Positions 17,467 to 25,482 of a stretch of DNA of 64,000 nucleotides are shown here, piece by piece. The notes below the pieces were generated by a model that saw nothing but the letters and a program-made list of their open reading frames with translations, had not been told where the DNA came from and did not search any database. The translations under genes and the position numbers were made by a program. The stretch is from a virus. The stretch's first letter is position 1, and each line of letters starts with the position of its first letter. The stretch lies in the IMG/VR virus record IMGVR_UViG_3300050821_017570, positions 1 through 64,000 of that record; one strand, written 5' to 3'.

Positions 17467-18018
17467 TTATTTCAGACCAAGTCGTTTAGCCCTCTTATGG
17501 ACCGCAGCATCTGAGACACCTAGCTCTTCACCGATTGCCCAAAATGACTTTGTCTTCAGCATCATTTCAAGATCTACAGTATCCCAGTTGAGCTTCCAAG
17601 CCTTTCTACCTGCACACTCCACAGAGCACGTAATCATGTGGTCTGGTTTTAGTTTACCGCACACCCTACATGGTGTCTGTTTAGCGTCACGAGCCACCTT
17701 TCTATAATCTGCGTACTCCTCATTAAATCGGTTGGCGTCGATAGGGACTACAGCAACTCCAGCGTGTATTTCTACATGACATCTGTTACAAACCATGACA
17801 CATTTTCGCATTTCTGCTACTATGTGATCCCAGCTTCTAATATTCGCTCTCAGTTCGCCAGCACCTTCAATCTTGTCATGTGCGTCTAAGTGATGGAACT
17901 GTAAACACCCGCTGTGTACAGAATACCCGCAAACGCAGCAGCTACCGCCAAAAGCAGTTACTAGACGCGCCTTCGTACGTCGACGCCACTCTTTAACGCG
18001 TTCAGAATATATAGACAT
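17467..18018 (-). CDS. HNH endonuclease with C-terminal HTH, inside tRNA island
   Basis: The 183-residue product starts at 18018 (MSIYSERVKEW). The N-terminal part has CCVCGYSVHSGCLQFHHLD and CVMVCNRCHVEIHAG, a classic Cys-paired HNH core. A further Cys pair (CRVCGK) and a helix-turn-helix (AIGEELGVSDAAVHKRAKRLGL) at the C-terminus would give site recognition. The stop is only three bases from the tRNA-Asn gene and the DNA is A+T-rich, so the gene probably inserted between tRNA genes as a mobile element. Confidence 0.9.
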   Translation of the reverse strand: MSIYSERVKEWRRRTKARLVTAFGGSCCVCGYSVHSGCLQFHHLDAHDKIEGAGELRANIRSWDHIVAEMRKCVMVCNRCHVEIHAGVAVVPIDANRFNEEYADYRKVARDAKQTPCRVCGKLKPDHMITCSVECAGRKAWKLNWDTVDLEMMLKTKSFWAIGEELGVSDAAVHKRAKRLGLK

Positions 18019-18078
18019 GGTGGTAGTGTGTGCAGTTAACATAAGCTGTCAAGGTTAGACTGTTACCAAGTTGAACAA

Positions 18079-18148
18079 ACCATCCTGCGTGAATCGAACA
18101 CGCGTTAGCGCCTTGGAAGGGCACCGCCTACCACTGACAGAAGGATGG
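18079..18148 (-). tRNA. tRNA-Gly (TCC)
   Basis: The acceptor CCATCCT/AGGATGG is fully paired, anticodon stem GTGCC/GGCGC closes loop CTTCCAA (anticodon UCC), and T stem GCGTG/CACGC closes TTCGATT. U73 matches bacterial Gly tRNAs. No CCA is encoded, so the host would add it. Confidence 0.9.
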
Positions 18149-18152
18149 ATAA

Positions 18153-18225
18153 TTCAGGAGAGCCGATTCGAACAGCTAGCTAACCGGGTCAGAGCCGGTC
18201 CTTCTACCGATTGAAGTACTCCTGA
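18153..18225 (-). tRNA. tRNA-Gln (CTG)
   Basis: The acceptor TCAGGAG/CTCCTGA, D stem CTTC/GAAG, anticodon stem ACCGG/CCGGT with loop CTCTGAC (anticodon CUG) and T stem AGCTG/CGGCT are all formed. The discriminator is A and no CCA is encoded. It lies four bases upstream of tRNA-Gly on the same transcript. Confidence 0.9.
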
Positions 18226-18246
18226 GGATGAGATCCTTTCTAAACG

Positions 18247-18275
18247 AAAAAACCCCGAGGCTGGCGGCCTCGGGG
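18247..18275 (-). terminator. Strong intrinsic terminator, minus strand
   Basis: A perfect nine-bp stem (ccccgaggc/gcctcgggg, loop tggcg) at 18253-18275 is followed on the minus strand by TTTTTT. It separates the kinase and zinc-ribbon genes on the right from the tRNA island on the left. Confidence 0.9.
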
Positions 18276-18360
18276 TCTAGTGGGTGGTGGTACGACAACC
18301 CTTAGTCCGCCGAGGAATCCTCGTTGGGATATGGTTGATTTAGGTTTCCACCACAGAGCA
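18276..18360. other. Short region without a recognised gene
   Basis: About 85 bases lie between the terminator and the stop of the small zinc-ribbon gene. I see no tRNA, ORF or repeat in it. Confidence 0.5.
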
Positions 18361-18564
18361 TCATGCGTGTATCTTGCCGTCGTCATTGAGCCGGGCAAGG
18401 GCCAAACTGGCCGTCACCTCAGGTGCCTTGATATGGATCCGCTCGGGCGTATTGACCATCCGGGTATCGAGGCAGCAGTCGCAGATACCAAGCCAGCTCG
18501 AACCATCCACCGGTAGGACGGTGCCGGCGCAGTCTTCACAGCAGTAACGGGCGTGTTTAAGCAT
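18361..18564 (-). CDS. Small Cys-rich zinc-ribbon-like protein
   Basis: The start at 18564 follows an AAAGGA box and gives a 67-residue protein with CCEDC near residues 8-12 and CDCC near 28-31, which could bind one zinc ion. The C-terminal half is polar without recognisable motifs. The start overlaps the kinase stop by eight bases. It may be a small regulatory or adaptor protein. Confidence 0.75.
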   Translation of the reverse strand: MLKHARYCCEDCAGTVLPVDGSSWLGICDCCLDTRMVNTPERIHIKAPEVTASLALARLNDDGKIHA

Positions 18565-19231
18565 TTGGATCCTTTGCAAAAGTTGGGACCCCCAGCAGGC
18601 TGTGGACCCAGTTTTCAATCACAGGACTCATACCTGCGATGGTTGAATGATTACTCACCACGAGATCACACCAGTCGATCGGGATCTGGTCGACCGCGAC
18701 TTCCGACGCGTGAGTCAGTTGCGGTATGCCGGGTCGATTGACCTTGATGAGTCGATTCAGAAATCCGCCGCGGCTGATTGGACGTGCCTCATCAGGAAAG
18801 CGGACATCATCGATCACGCAGATACCTTCGAACCGCTTGGCCCGATTGACCGTCATCCTGACCCACGTGTCTTGCATGAAACCATCACGGATCACTTCGC
18901 TCCCGAAGATCTGCATCAGCTCGCGACCCGTTGGATGCGGATGCGTGGCGATCCATCCTTCACCGTATGTGGTGTGTACGTACCGTTGGACCGGTACCGA
19001 CATGTTGGCCCACCAGAGATTCGTGATGGGCGCGTTACGCTGCTCATCCGTACCCCGGAACGGCATTGTGGACCCAGCTAGGTCAGAGAGAAAGTCTTTG
19101 ATCGGATCGGCGAAGCTCAGGTGGTGAACCTGAACCTGATAGTGCTCGGTGAGGTAGTGGGTCAGCAGGTCACGAATGGTCGTTTTGCCATTCCGTGCCC
19201 TTCCGGTTACCCCAATGATCAGTGGTTCCAT
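18557..19231 (-). CDS. Deoxynucleoside monophosphate kinase-like P-loop protein
   Basis: I chose MEPLIIGVTG at 19231, preceded by AAGGAAA, giving 224 residues. The P-loop is GVTGRARNGKTT, and the lid and substrate parts (HHLSFADPIKDFL, ELMQIFGSEVIRD, CVIDDVRFPDEA) match phage dNMP kinases of the T4 gp1 type. It would phosphorylate dNMPs to feed phage DNA synthesis. A functional relative, such as a dephospho-CoA kinase-like enzyme, cannot be excluded. Confidence 0.85.
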   Translation of the reverse strand: MEPLIIGVTGRARNGKTTIRDLLTHYLTEHYQVQVHHLSFADPIKDFLSDLAGSTMPFRGTDEQRNAPITNLWWANMSVPVQRYVHTTYGEGWIATHPHPTGRELMQIFGSEVIRDGFMQDTWVRMTVNRAKRFEGICVIDDVRFPDEARPISRGGFLNRLIKVNRPGIPQLTHASEVAVDQIPIDWCDLVVSNHSTIAGMSPVIENWVHSLLGVPTFAKDPNA

Positions 19232-19314
19232 AGGTTTCCTTGGACAGGATTGTTTCGAGACATTAGAGCTTTTCAAGCCATTCCCCGGGCAGGCCAGCCG
19301 GTTAATGTGATGGG
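19232..19314. promoter_or_regulatory. Divergent intergenic region
   Basis: This 83-bp gap separates the leftward kinase gene from the only rightward gene of the window. Promoters for both directions should lie here or in adjacent coding sequence, but I cannot pick out a convincing -35/-10 pair. Confidence 0.35.
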
Positions 19315-20013
19315 ATGCCCCAGATCATTCCGACGGTCAACGTTCCCTCTACTGGGCTACGAGTCGTATCCGGACAGACTTCGACCAGTGGGTCAGGATT
19401 CAGTGAAGCCACGACCGTTACGTTGACCCAAGAGGTAGCCCTGCATAGCTGGGAAAACAACGGCACCATCGTAGCGGCCATCAAGGGGGCAGGCCAGCTG
19501 TGGACGAATGTCCTCTCTTCCGCCCCAACCTCCCCGGTTGCGGGCGACATCTGGATCTACACCAACGTTTCAGACTCGTCGGTCGACCTGGCGTTCTATG
19601 ACGGTGCGTCGATTCGGGTCGTCACCACCAACACAGGGTCGGGGTTCAACCCGAACGCCGGCGCCGCTCTGGTGGCTGGGTTTGCCCTCCAGATCAACAG
19701 CTCCGGTAACGCGGTCTACGCGTCCACAACGATTGACTCGCATCGTCAGTTTCAGATCGTCGGCCTAGCGGGCGTGACCGTCTCGATGGGTTCACCCGTC
19801 AGTTGTCTAACGGATGGCGACCGTCTCACACTGAGCGACTGGACCGCCGTCACCGGTACGTCTGCTCTTACCGTGGGGGCCCAATACTTTCTTCAAGACT
19901 CGCCAGGCCAGCTTGGTCTTACGGTTCCTTCGTCGGGCGTCATATCGAGAGCTGGGATCGCCATCACGGCTACCCAGCTGCTTGTGCGGCCCAACCTGAT
20001 CATCTTGCCTTAA
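19315..20013 (+). CDS. Virion-type beta-rich protein, sole plus-strand gene
   Basis: The 232-residue protein starts at 19315. Its composition (Thr/Ser/Gly/Val) and motifs such as SPVAGDIWIYTNVSD, VGAQYFLQDSPGQ and GVISRAGIAITATQLLV resemble phage tail or capsid-decoration proteins. It runs opposite to every other gene. It converges on the gene at 20010 so tightly that the two stop codons overlap in a TTAA tetranucleotide. The isolated orientation suggests separate acquisition or separate control. Confidence 0.85.
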   Translation: MPQIIPTVNVPSTGLRVVSGQTSTSGSGFSEATTVTLTQEVALHSWENNGTIVAAIKGAGQLWTNVLSSAPTSPVAGDIWIYTNVSDSSVDLAFYDGASIRVVTTNTGSGFNPNAGAALVAGFALQINSSGNAVYASTTIDSHRQFQIVGLAGVTVSMGSPVSCLTDGDRLTLSDWTAVTGTSALTVGAQYFLQDSPGQLGLTVPSSGVISRAGIAITATQLLVRPNLIILP

Positions 20014-20378
20014 TAATAGTCGTCAGGGCTAAGCCCACCATCTTCATAGCCTCGAAAGAAAAGGCCCTGGCTCTTGGTGTCACTCTTGAGGCCACCAAAA
20101 ATACGCTCACCATACGCACATACCTTTGCGGTAGCGGTATAGTTGGTAGGCTGATCACGACGTCTGTTGTCGGCAACCAGGTAGCCATCAAACACTAATC
20201 GCGACAGGTGGTATTTGATCGGGATCCGCTGACCTAAGAAACGACGTCGACGTGCCCAACCATGCGCATGGTCACTCGACATGGGCCCTAGCTGTGACCA
20301 TTCGCTAAACGAGACCGAATTCCATACCACGGCTTCGTAACCAAGCAACTCAACCGCTAGCTGATACTGGTCGTGCAT
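20010..20378 (-). CDS. Small protein of unknown function
   Basis: The start at 20378 (MHDQYQLAVELLGYEA, 122 residues) overlaps the ATPase stop by 29 bases; an upstream in-frame start at 20477 is possible. The sequence is basic in the middle (GWARRRRFLGQRIPIKYHLSRLVFDGYLV), which resembles a winged-helix-like DNA-binding segment. It is directly downstream of the AAA+ gene and probably co-transcribed. Confidence 0.65.
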   Translation of the reverse strand: MHDQYQLAVELLGYEAVVWNSVSFSEWSQLGPMSSDHAHGWARRRRFLGQRIPIKYHLSRLVFDGYLVADNRRRDQPTNYTATAKVCAYGERIFGGLKSDTKSQGLFFRGYEDGGLSPDDYY

Positions 20379-21741
20379 GGGCGTCACTAACCGGTTTAGC
20401 CGTTTGGCGGTCCCAGTGAAGCCGTAACGCGACGACCCGACACCGCTCCTGGAACTGGGCACCCGTATCGCCCGCACCTTCGGAAACCAACCGGTCCTTC
20501 ACCTCTTGTGCCTCACCGGCCAAAATACGTGCGGCCAGCTTCTGGCGACCCTGCTCGGTGAGCGGCTGCATGGTAATTACGCGGTCCAAACGCCCCGGTC
20601 GGGTTGAGATCGTGTCGGTCGCACCCGCCACGCCCAAAGCTTCGTCTACATGCTCGACATGGTTGGTCGTAATGATCGTCATGACCCCATCGGCTGGCGT
20701 GACACCCGAAATGGCATTCAGAAGGGTTGAGAAGTCCAATAAGGCGCTCTTTTCGCCATTGTTCTCGCCCGCCACGATGTTCTTACGACCATGGAAGACA
20801 CCGTCGATATCCTCGATCAGCACAAAGCACGGGGTGTTGACGAGTGCCTCGTTCCACGCGCTCATGAACTCGTTATTCGTCATGCTGCCAAGATCGAAAT
20901 GATAGATCGGGACATCGAGGTCCTGACCCATCGCTCGAACGAAACTGGTCTTACCCGTGCCGGGCGGACCTGCCAGGAGCCAACCACGACGCCACGGAAT
21001 GGCGCGCTCACGATACCATTCTTTCGAGCCCAGCCACTGACGGGCCTCCGTAATGGCCGACTCCATCTCTGGCGTCATACTCATCCGCTCAAGTGCCGCA
21101 CCGTGCTCGGTCGGCACGCCCAGCTCGGAAATCTTCCATCGGAGAAACCGAACCTCTGGTGCCGGCGTGTTGTCAGACGAAGGGGTTGACTGACTACCAT
21201 TCGGATGGCCCTGACCAGCACCACTACGCCCAAGGCCGGAACCAGCCTTGTAGTGCACGGCAAACCGGGTCTGCCCGGTCTTCTGTCGATCATTGTAGAA
21301 GTCAACAGCTCGATTGATGAAGTCTTCGGCACCAAACGTCCAACGCAGAAACGATACGCTGAATCGGTCGGGGCCGTTCTGGACCCGAGCCAGGCTAGCC
21401 CGGATGGGACGATAGCCGAACATGAAAACCAGAGACTTGGACTCAATCGATTCGAACGCAACCGCAAGATGGCGCGCCACTGGTTGGACAAAATAGTTGC
21501 CGGCACCAAACGTCCCATACCCACTCATGGGAAGCCGCTTACCTTTTGTCCAAACGTAGTAGGACAAGGCTTTCGCGAGGTCATGGTCCGACTCGATCGT
21601 AATGATCAGGAGACCAACGATACGCGACCAGATTGCCTTCAGATAACCAGACGCATGAGAAAAAATCGCCAACACACCAGTCGTGGCGCCACCTGCAATA
21701 AGCCATGGGGCATATTGCGACAGCGCAGACATATCAGCCAT
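20350..21741 (-). CDS. BCS1-like membrane-anchored AAA+ ATPase
   Basis: The 463-residue protein has an N-terminal hydrophobic segment (about 11-45), a middle domain typical of BCS1 proteins, and a C-terminal AAA+ module. The module has Walker A GPPGTGKT near 257, Walker B FVLIEDID near 305, sensor 1 TTNHVEH, and arginine-finger region RPGRLDRV near 380. Mitochondrial BCS1 translocates a folded protein across a membrane. Here the substrate is unknown, and a membrane-linked remodelling role is inference. Confidence 0.88.
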   Translation of the reverse strand: MADMSALSQYAPWLIAGGATTGVLAIFSHASGYLKAIWSRIVGLLIITIESDHDLAKALSYYVWTKGKRLPMSGYGTFGAGNYFVQPVARHLAVAFESIESKSLVFMFGYRPIRASLARVQNGPDRFSVSFLRWTFGAEDFINRAVDFYNDRQKTGQTRFAVHYKAGSGLGRSGAGQGHPNGSQSTPSSDNTPAPEVRFLRWKISELGVPTEHGAALERMSMTPEMESAITEARQWLGSKEWYRERAIPWRRGWLLAGPPGTGKTSFVRAMGQDLDVPIYHFDLGSMTNNEFMSAWNEALVNTPCFVLIEDIDGVFHGRKNIVAGENNGEKSALLDFSTLLNAISGVTPADGVMTIITTNHVEHVDEALGVAGATDTISTRPGRLDRVITMQPLTEQGRQKLAARILAGEAQEVKDRLVSEGAGDTGAQFQERCRVVALRLHWDRQTAKPVSDAHARPVSASG

Positions 21742-21745
21742 ACGT

Positions 21746-22567
21746 TTACCCTAGTTGGGTGATGATATCGTTAAGTTCATCAAACGCCTTGGTCACCGAT
21801 TTCGGTAGACCGGCGTAGCCGCCCTTCTGGCCTGAAGCCAGCGCGAGCAAAATAGCCTCAACCGTCTTGAGGGCCTGTGTGACCTGCGGGCCAGGATGTA
21901 CCTTTGGTGCCTGTATCAGATCAACCGGCTTGGCACTAAAAGCCTTCAGATCTGACACTACCGCCGGCGGTATCTCCGGAGCTGGTTCAGCCTCAGCTTC
22001 AGTCGAGTCGTCAACCATAACGGCCGGATCTGGAGTCGGTGGACGCATCAGCTCGGCTGGCGACGACTCCTGCAGCATCTTATCTTCTGCTGGCGAAGCC
22101 GCCTGAATCGCGCCACGATTTGCCAGCACTGCTGGTTCAGACATCTGTTTGAGCTTCTTCTCCATGTTGGGAGCCTTGATTTCGGATCCAGACGCCTGGG
22201 TCGCAAAGCTACGATCGAAGGCCGAAACCGGGCCAGTCTTATCCATTGTCGTCTTCGCACCCGGCACGGTCTCCAGGTTTGAGAATGCCGACTTACCACC
22301 TACCCCCATAACCGATTTACCCTTACGAGGCGGGATACCGGGGCGCCAATAGATGAAGTTAGTCGCATTATCATCCGGTAGCGTGCGGAACAAGCCGATC
22401 GGCACCTCGCCCTTGGAGTGCCACATACCTGCGCTAGCAAAATAGGTGGGCTCATTCGTGTGTGCCTTCACCTTACCATGCTGGTCAACCGTCACGCAGA
22501 TCACCTGCGGGGCTAGGGTGGCCCAATCCCAGATCTGGCCTGGTCTCTTAGTAGCAGAATCCACCAT
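21746..22567 (-). CDS. Unknown protein with disordered middle
   Basis: The 273-residue protein has an N-terminal part with aromatic segments (GQIWDWATLAPQVICV, FIYWRPGIP), a polar Pro/Glu-rich middle (about 130-200), and a short helical C-terminus (QALKTVEAILLAL). No known domain is evident. It is five bases upstream of the BCS1-like gene and probably co-transcribed with it. Confidence 0.75.
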   Translation of the reverse strand: MVDSATKRPGQIWDWATLAPQVICVTVDQHGKVKAHTNEPTYFASAGMWHSKGEVPIGLFRTLPDDNATNFIYWRPGIPPRKGKSVMGVGGKSAFSNLETVPGAKTTMDKTGPVSAFDRSFATQASGSEIKAPNMEKKLKQMSEPAVLANRGAIQAASPAEDKMLQESSPAELMRPPTPDPAVMVDDSTEAEAEPAPEIPPAVVSDLKAFSAKPVDLIQAPKVHPGPQVTQALKTVEAILLALASGQKGGYAGLPKSVTKAFDELNDIITQLG

Positions 22568-22599
22568 AACGCCTCCAGGGTTGGTATCGTCTCAGACAG

Positions 22600-23070
22600 T
22601 TACGGATTGTCGAGAGCATTTTGTTCGGCTGCCTCGCGAGCCTTTTGAGCCGCTAGCGCTGCCTCCCATGCCTTCTCAATCTCAGCCTCTTCAGCCGTGG
22701 TGAGCTTTCGAATCACCATTTCGCGGTCACGAACCAGAGTCATCTCTGGCTGGGCGTCAACCCGTGCCTGCGACGACGTACCGAGTTTCTCGGTGGCGAT
22801 CGGAGGGGTGTCCTTACGGTAATCGAGTTCACCAGTCGCAACCTTACGAAAGTCGAGCGGTGGTCGTTGGGCCGCCAGTTCACGACGCCGTTCGAGCGTC
22901 ATCGGCTGCCCGTCTTCGGCAATCGGCTCACCTGGATCGATCGAATTGGTCACCGTGGTACCGCGCACCAGAATATTGTGGCGGTACATGTCTAGCGCAC
23001 GTTGAAGCTCAGGATTCTTGATCTGATGGACAATCGCCACAGGATCAAATCCAAGTGGGTCATGGGGCAT
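22600..23070 (-). CDS. Unknown helical protein
   Basis: The 156-residue protein is mainly charged and helical at the C-terminus (TTAEEAEIEKAWEAALAAQ), with a Pro-rich middle. No motif is recognised. Its start overlaps the stop of the next upstream gene by 11 bases. Confidence 0.7.
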   Translation of the reverse strand: MPHDPLGFDPVAIVHQIKNPELQRALDMYRHNILVRGTTVTNSIDPGEPIAEDGQPMTLERRRELAAQRPPLDFRKVATGELDYRKDTPPIATEKLGTSSQARVDAQPEMTLVRDREMVIRKLTTAEEAEIEKAWEAALAAQKAREAAEQNALDNP

Positions 23071-23293
23071 CGTGATCGTCCTTTATCATTGTCATCAGCA
23101 GGTTCAGGTGGGTGGGTGACTCAATCTCATCCAACCCAATGATATATGGGTGCAGATAAATATTGGTTGGACAGATACAGAGACAAGGGCCAGTACCTAA
23201 CTTGGTGTAGAGGCTAAAGGTCCACCCACCAAGATCAATGGGGTCTAGCTGGCCTTGCTTGGCCTTCCGCCAGATCGATTCTAATGGGTTCAT
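23060..23293 (-). CDS. Small unknown protein
   Basis: Starting at 23293 (MNPLESIWRKAKQG) gives 77 residues with a Cys-containing aromatic core (GGWTFSLYTKLGTGPCLCIC). It overlaps the next upstream gene by 59 bases. The function is unknown. Confidence 0.6.
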   Translation of the reverse strand: MNPLESIWRKAKQGQLDPIDLGGWTFSLYTKLGTGPCLCICPTNIYLHPYIIGLDEIESPTHLNLLMTMIKDDHDAP

Positions 23294-23813
23294 CCAACAC
23301 CACACATGCTTCGGAACGCTCGATATCCCATGCCGTAAACCTCATCAGAGTGTTGGTCTTCTCGTCATATTGAGCCGCGACACGGAATCTGCCACGTTCA
23401 ACCGGAATGAGCGAATTCACTATCCCTATAGGAGTAATGATGCAGTAGGCGGGTTTACCTTCTTCCTGATAGACCTGCACGGGAAAGGTTGAGTGCTCCA
23501 GGAGCGCCTGAGTCGTTTTTACTCCAGTACCAAACAGGGAACGGATCCCTTCCGGGTCCTTCTGAAGTGCCTCATTGAGTATCTTGGCATAGTGGTGGGC
23601 AGTCGTCTTCTGAACCTCTAGCCGAGATTCCATCGGAAGGCGCATCTCCTGCTCTCGTGACCAAATGATCGCGTTGTGTGCGCCTCGTTGGTACCCACGA
23701 TCGAATCCGTCTTCAGCGGCTTTTTCGATCGCGTGGTTCACATACCCGCGCAGCTTGATAGCGGCCAAGATGATGAGGGTCCACAAGCCACAAACAATTA
23801 AAGTTGAAACCAT
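23235..23813 (-). CDS. Membrane-anchored unknown protein
   Basis: The start at 23813 follows a GAGG box and gives 192 residues. The protein begins with a single transmembrane helix (STLIVCGLWTLIILAAIKL), then a charged helical region, then a domain with VYQEEGKPAYCIITPIGIV and FTAWDIERSEACVVL. This suggests a membrane-tethered cytoplasmic domain. No family is recognised. It lies seven bases downstream of the deformylase gene. Confidence 0.75.
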   Translation of the reverse strand: MVSTLIVCGLWTLIILAAIKLRGYVNHAIEKAAEDGFDRGYQRGAHNAIIWSREQEMRLPMESRLEVQKTTAHHYAKILNEALQKDPEGIRSLFGTGVKTTQALLEHSTFPVQVYQEEGKPAYCIITPIGIVNSLIPVERGRFRVAAQYDEKTNTLMRFTAWDIERSEACVVLDEPIRIDLAEGQARPARPH

Positions 23814-23820
23814 CTGAACC

Positions 23821-24297
23821 TCACTCGTAATGAATGATAGTCTTGCCGTCCAGGTGATCGATCTCGTGCCCAACGATCTGGGCCGTGATGAGATCGGGGT
23901 ACCTGATTGATTCAAACCAACGTACCTGTGGGTATCCATTGGTGTCTTGCCATCGAACCCTGATACGGGCTGGGCGTGCCACCGTTACATAATGTGCTTC
24001 AACACTCAGACAGCCTTCCCGCATGCTGAACTGACCTGAGCTATCGATGATCTCAGGGTTCACCATACAGAGGACCGGCACGATGTCCGAAAACGGTACT
24101 GCGGCCTCAGCCTCATACACCACGATCGCACGTAACGAAACACCGATCTGTGGTGCGGCCAACCCAATCGCATGATTGGTTCGCATGATCCCACACATAG
24201 TCTCTAAAAGCTGAACCAGCGAAGGACCAAACTCCTTCACTGGTTCAGCTGGCGTGGTCAGACATGGGTCTGGCCACTTACGAATCACGGGCGTCAT
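23821..24297 (-). CDS. def: Peptide deformylase
   Basis: The 158-residue protein has all three deformylase motifs: GLAAPQIGV near residue 45, EGCLS, and HEIDHLDG near the C-terminus; the Cys and two His residues bind the catalytic metal. It removes the formyl group from the initiator Met of new proteins. Phage-encoded versions probably support translation of viral proteins during infection. Its start overlaps the stop of the small upstream gene by four bases. Confidence 0.95.
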   Translation of the reverse strand: MTPVIRKWPDPCLTTPAEPVKEFGPSLVQLLETMCGIMRTNHAIGLAAPQIGVSLRAIVVYEAEAAVPFSDIVPVLCMVNPEIIDSSGQFSMREGCLSVEAHYVTVARPARIRVRWQDTNGYPQVRWFESIRYPDLITAQIVGHEIDHLDGKTIIHYE

Positions 24298-24464
24298 GGC
24301 TTACGCGGGTCAGGCTTTATCGATGTCTTCATCGCTTCGTCAGCTTGATCCTGACCAGTCTTCTCACACGCCCGCTCGGTCTCATCCTCGCGGATGTCAC
24401 CGGTCTTCACCATGCGGCACTTGCAATCCGTACAAGGTTGCTTTGGTTCATCAGGAGGGGTCAT
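24294..24464 (-). CDS. Tiny Cys-containing protein
   Basis: A 56-residue ORF fits exactly between its neighbours, with ATGA overlaps at both ends, which strongly supports it. It carries CTDCKCRM near residues 11-18 and a further Cys at about 33, a possible metal site. The function is unknown. Confidence 0.7.
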   Translation of the reverse strand: MTPPDEPKQPCTDCKCRMVKTGDIREDETERACEKTGQDQADEAMKTSIKPDPRKP

Positions 24465-24934
24465 TCGGCACCTAGGGTGGTGGAATCGAGAATCGGCATC
24501 AGACGGATGACAAGTTCCGGAGAGAGCTTGTTCTCGTCAATATTCAGGAGCTTCACATCAATCGGCTTCATCGAGATATCAAGCTCACAAGCCAGCATCT
24601 GCTTGAGATCAGCCTGGAACTTCTCATGGTCGGCCGGCGCCGGCATACCGTTGGCGTCCTTTGGGAGCGCCTTGATCAGCGCCATATGCTCGGTCTGGAA
24701 GGCCTCAACGAGCGAACTCAACTTCTTGCGAAGCAGTGCAAGTTGAAGACGCAGGCCAGCACCAAACGTATGAGGTACCGTGTCGGTAACGATCTGTCCT
24801 TCCTTATTGGTGACAGCTGAGCCGTCTTCCTTCATAAGGGACTTCGTGGTTCCGTGGAGCTGATCAAGCGCACCCATCAGGTTGAAGGGTTGGTAACCCG
24901 CAAGATCCAGCACATTGAGCATGGTGAGTTTCAT
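24461..24934 (-). CDS. Unknown cytoplasmic protein
   Basis: The 157-residue protein is helical with charged stretches (LRLQLALLRKKLSSLVEAF, SPELVIRLMPILDSTTL). No motif is recognised. The start at 24934 opens MKLTMLNVLDLAG, and the stop overlaps the tiny downstream gene by four bases. Confidence 0.75.
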   Translation of the reverse strand: MKLTMLNVLDLAGYQPFNLMGALDQLHGTTKSLMKEDGSAVTNKEGQIVTDTVPHTFGAGLRLQLALLRKKLSSLVEAFQTEHMALIKALPKDANGMPAPADHEKFQADLKQMLACELDISMKPIDVKLLNIDENKLSPELVIRLMPILDSTTLGAE

Positions 24935-24976
24935 GCCTGGGATGATAAGGCACTTCCTGCCAGCGCAAGACTCTAC

Positions 24977-25432
24977 TTAGCCCGAATGGATCCGATACCA
25001 GACCGTCCCGATAAACATGTACCTAACGCACTGATGCTGAGCCAGCTGGGTTACCGTCACGTTGATCGTATGCCCCGAACCGGCCATCAGGGTAAAGGAC
25101 GTCACGGGCGCGCCCGTGATGATGGTAACGGTTTGCTCTTGAGCCGGGTTAGCCGGTAGGGTGAGAGCGAATGCCGGAATCGCTAGCGTGTTGGTGTTAA
25201 TGACGGTGGCGACACCGGCTCCAACCACGAGATTGCTACCCGACACCCAAGCACCAACTAAGGTTCTGGGTGACAGCGCATGCGGCGATCCAGTCGGTGA
25301 ATGACCCGAGGTGGGACTTGTGGCTGGTGTCGCATGGGGCGCTACCGGTACAGGTGCTGATGTAGCCGGATGTGGGGCAGCCGGCACAACAGGTGGTCTC
25401 GGCGGAACGGGCGAAGCAGGGGGTGTGGTCAT
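24977..25432 (-). CDS. Virion-type protein with Pro-rich arm (paralogue A)
   Basis: The 151-residue protein has a Pro/Ala/Ser-rich N-terminal arm of about 55 residues and a C-terminal beta-domain (FALTLPANPAQEQTVTIITG, AGSGHTINV, YMFIGTVWYRI). The same C-terminal domain occurs in the next upstream gene at 25483, so the two are tandem paralogues. The domain resembles small decoration or fibre-tip domains seen in phages; the role is inferred. Confidence 0.75.
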   Translation of the reverse strand: MTTPPASPVPPRPPVVPAAPHPATSAPVPVAPHATPATSPTSGHSPTGSPHALSPRTLVGAWVSGSNLVVGAGVATVINTNTLAIPAFALTLPANPAQEQTVTIITGAPVTSFTLMAGSGHTINVTVTQLAQHQCVRYMFIGTVWYRIHSG

Positions 25433-25482
25433 GATGGTAGCTTACCGATTGAAAACTGATTGGGAGATGAAGAACACATTAA

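Noticed and set aside
20378-20477. N-terminal extension of the small gene at 20010
   Set aside because: The added residues are an other-frame reading of the ATPase end; the ATG at 20378 is a better start but not certain.
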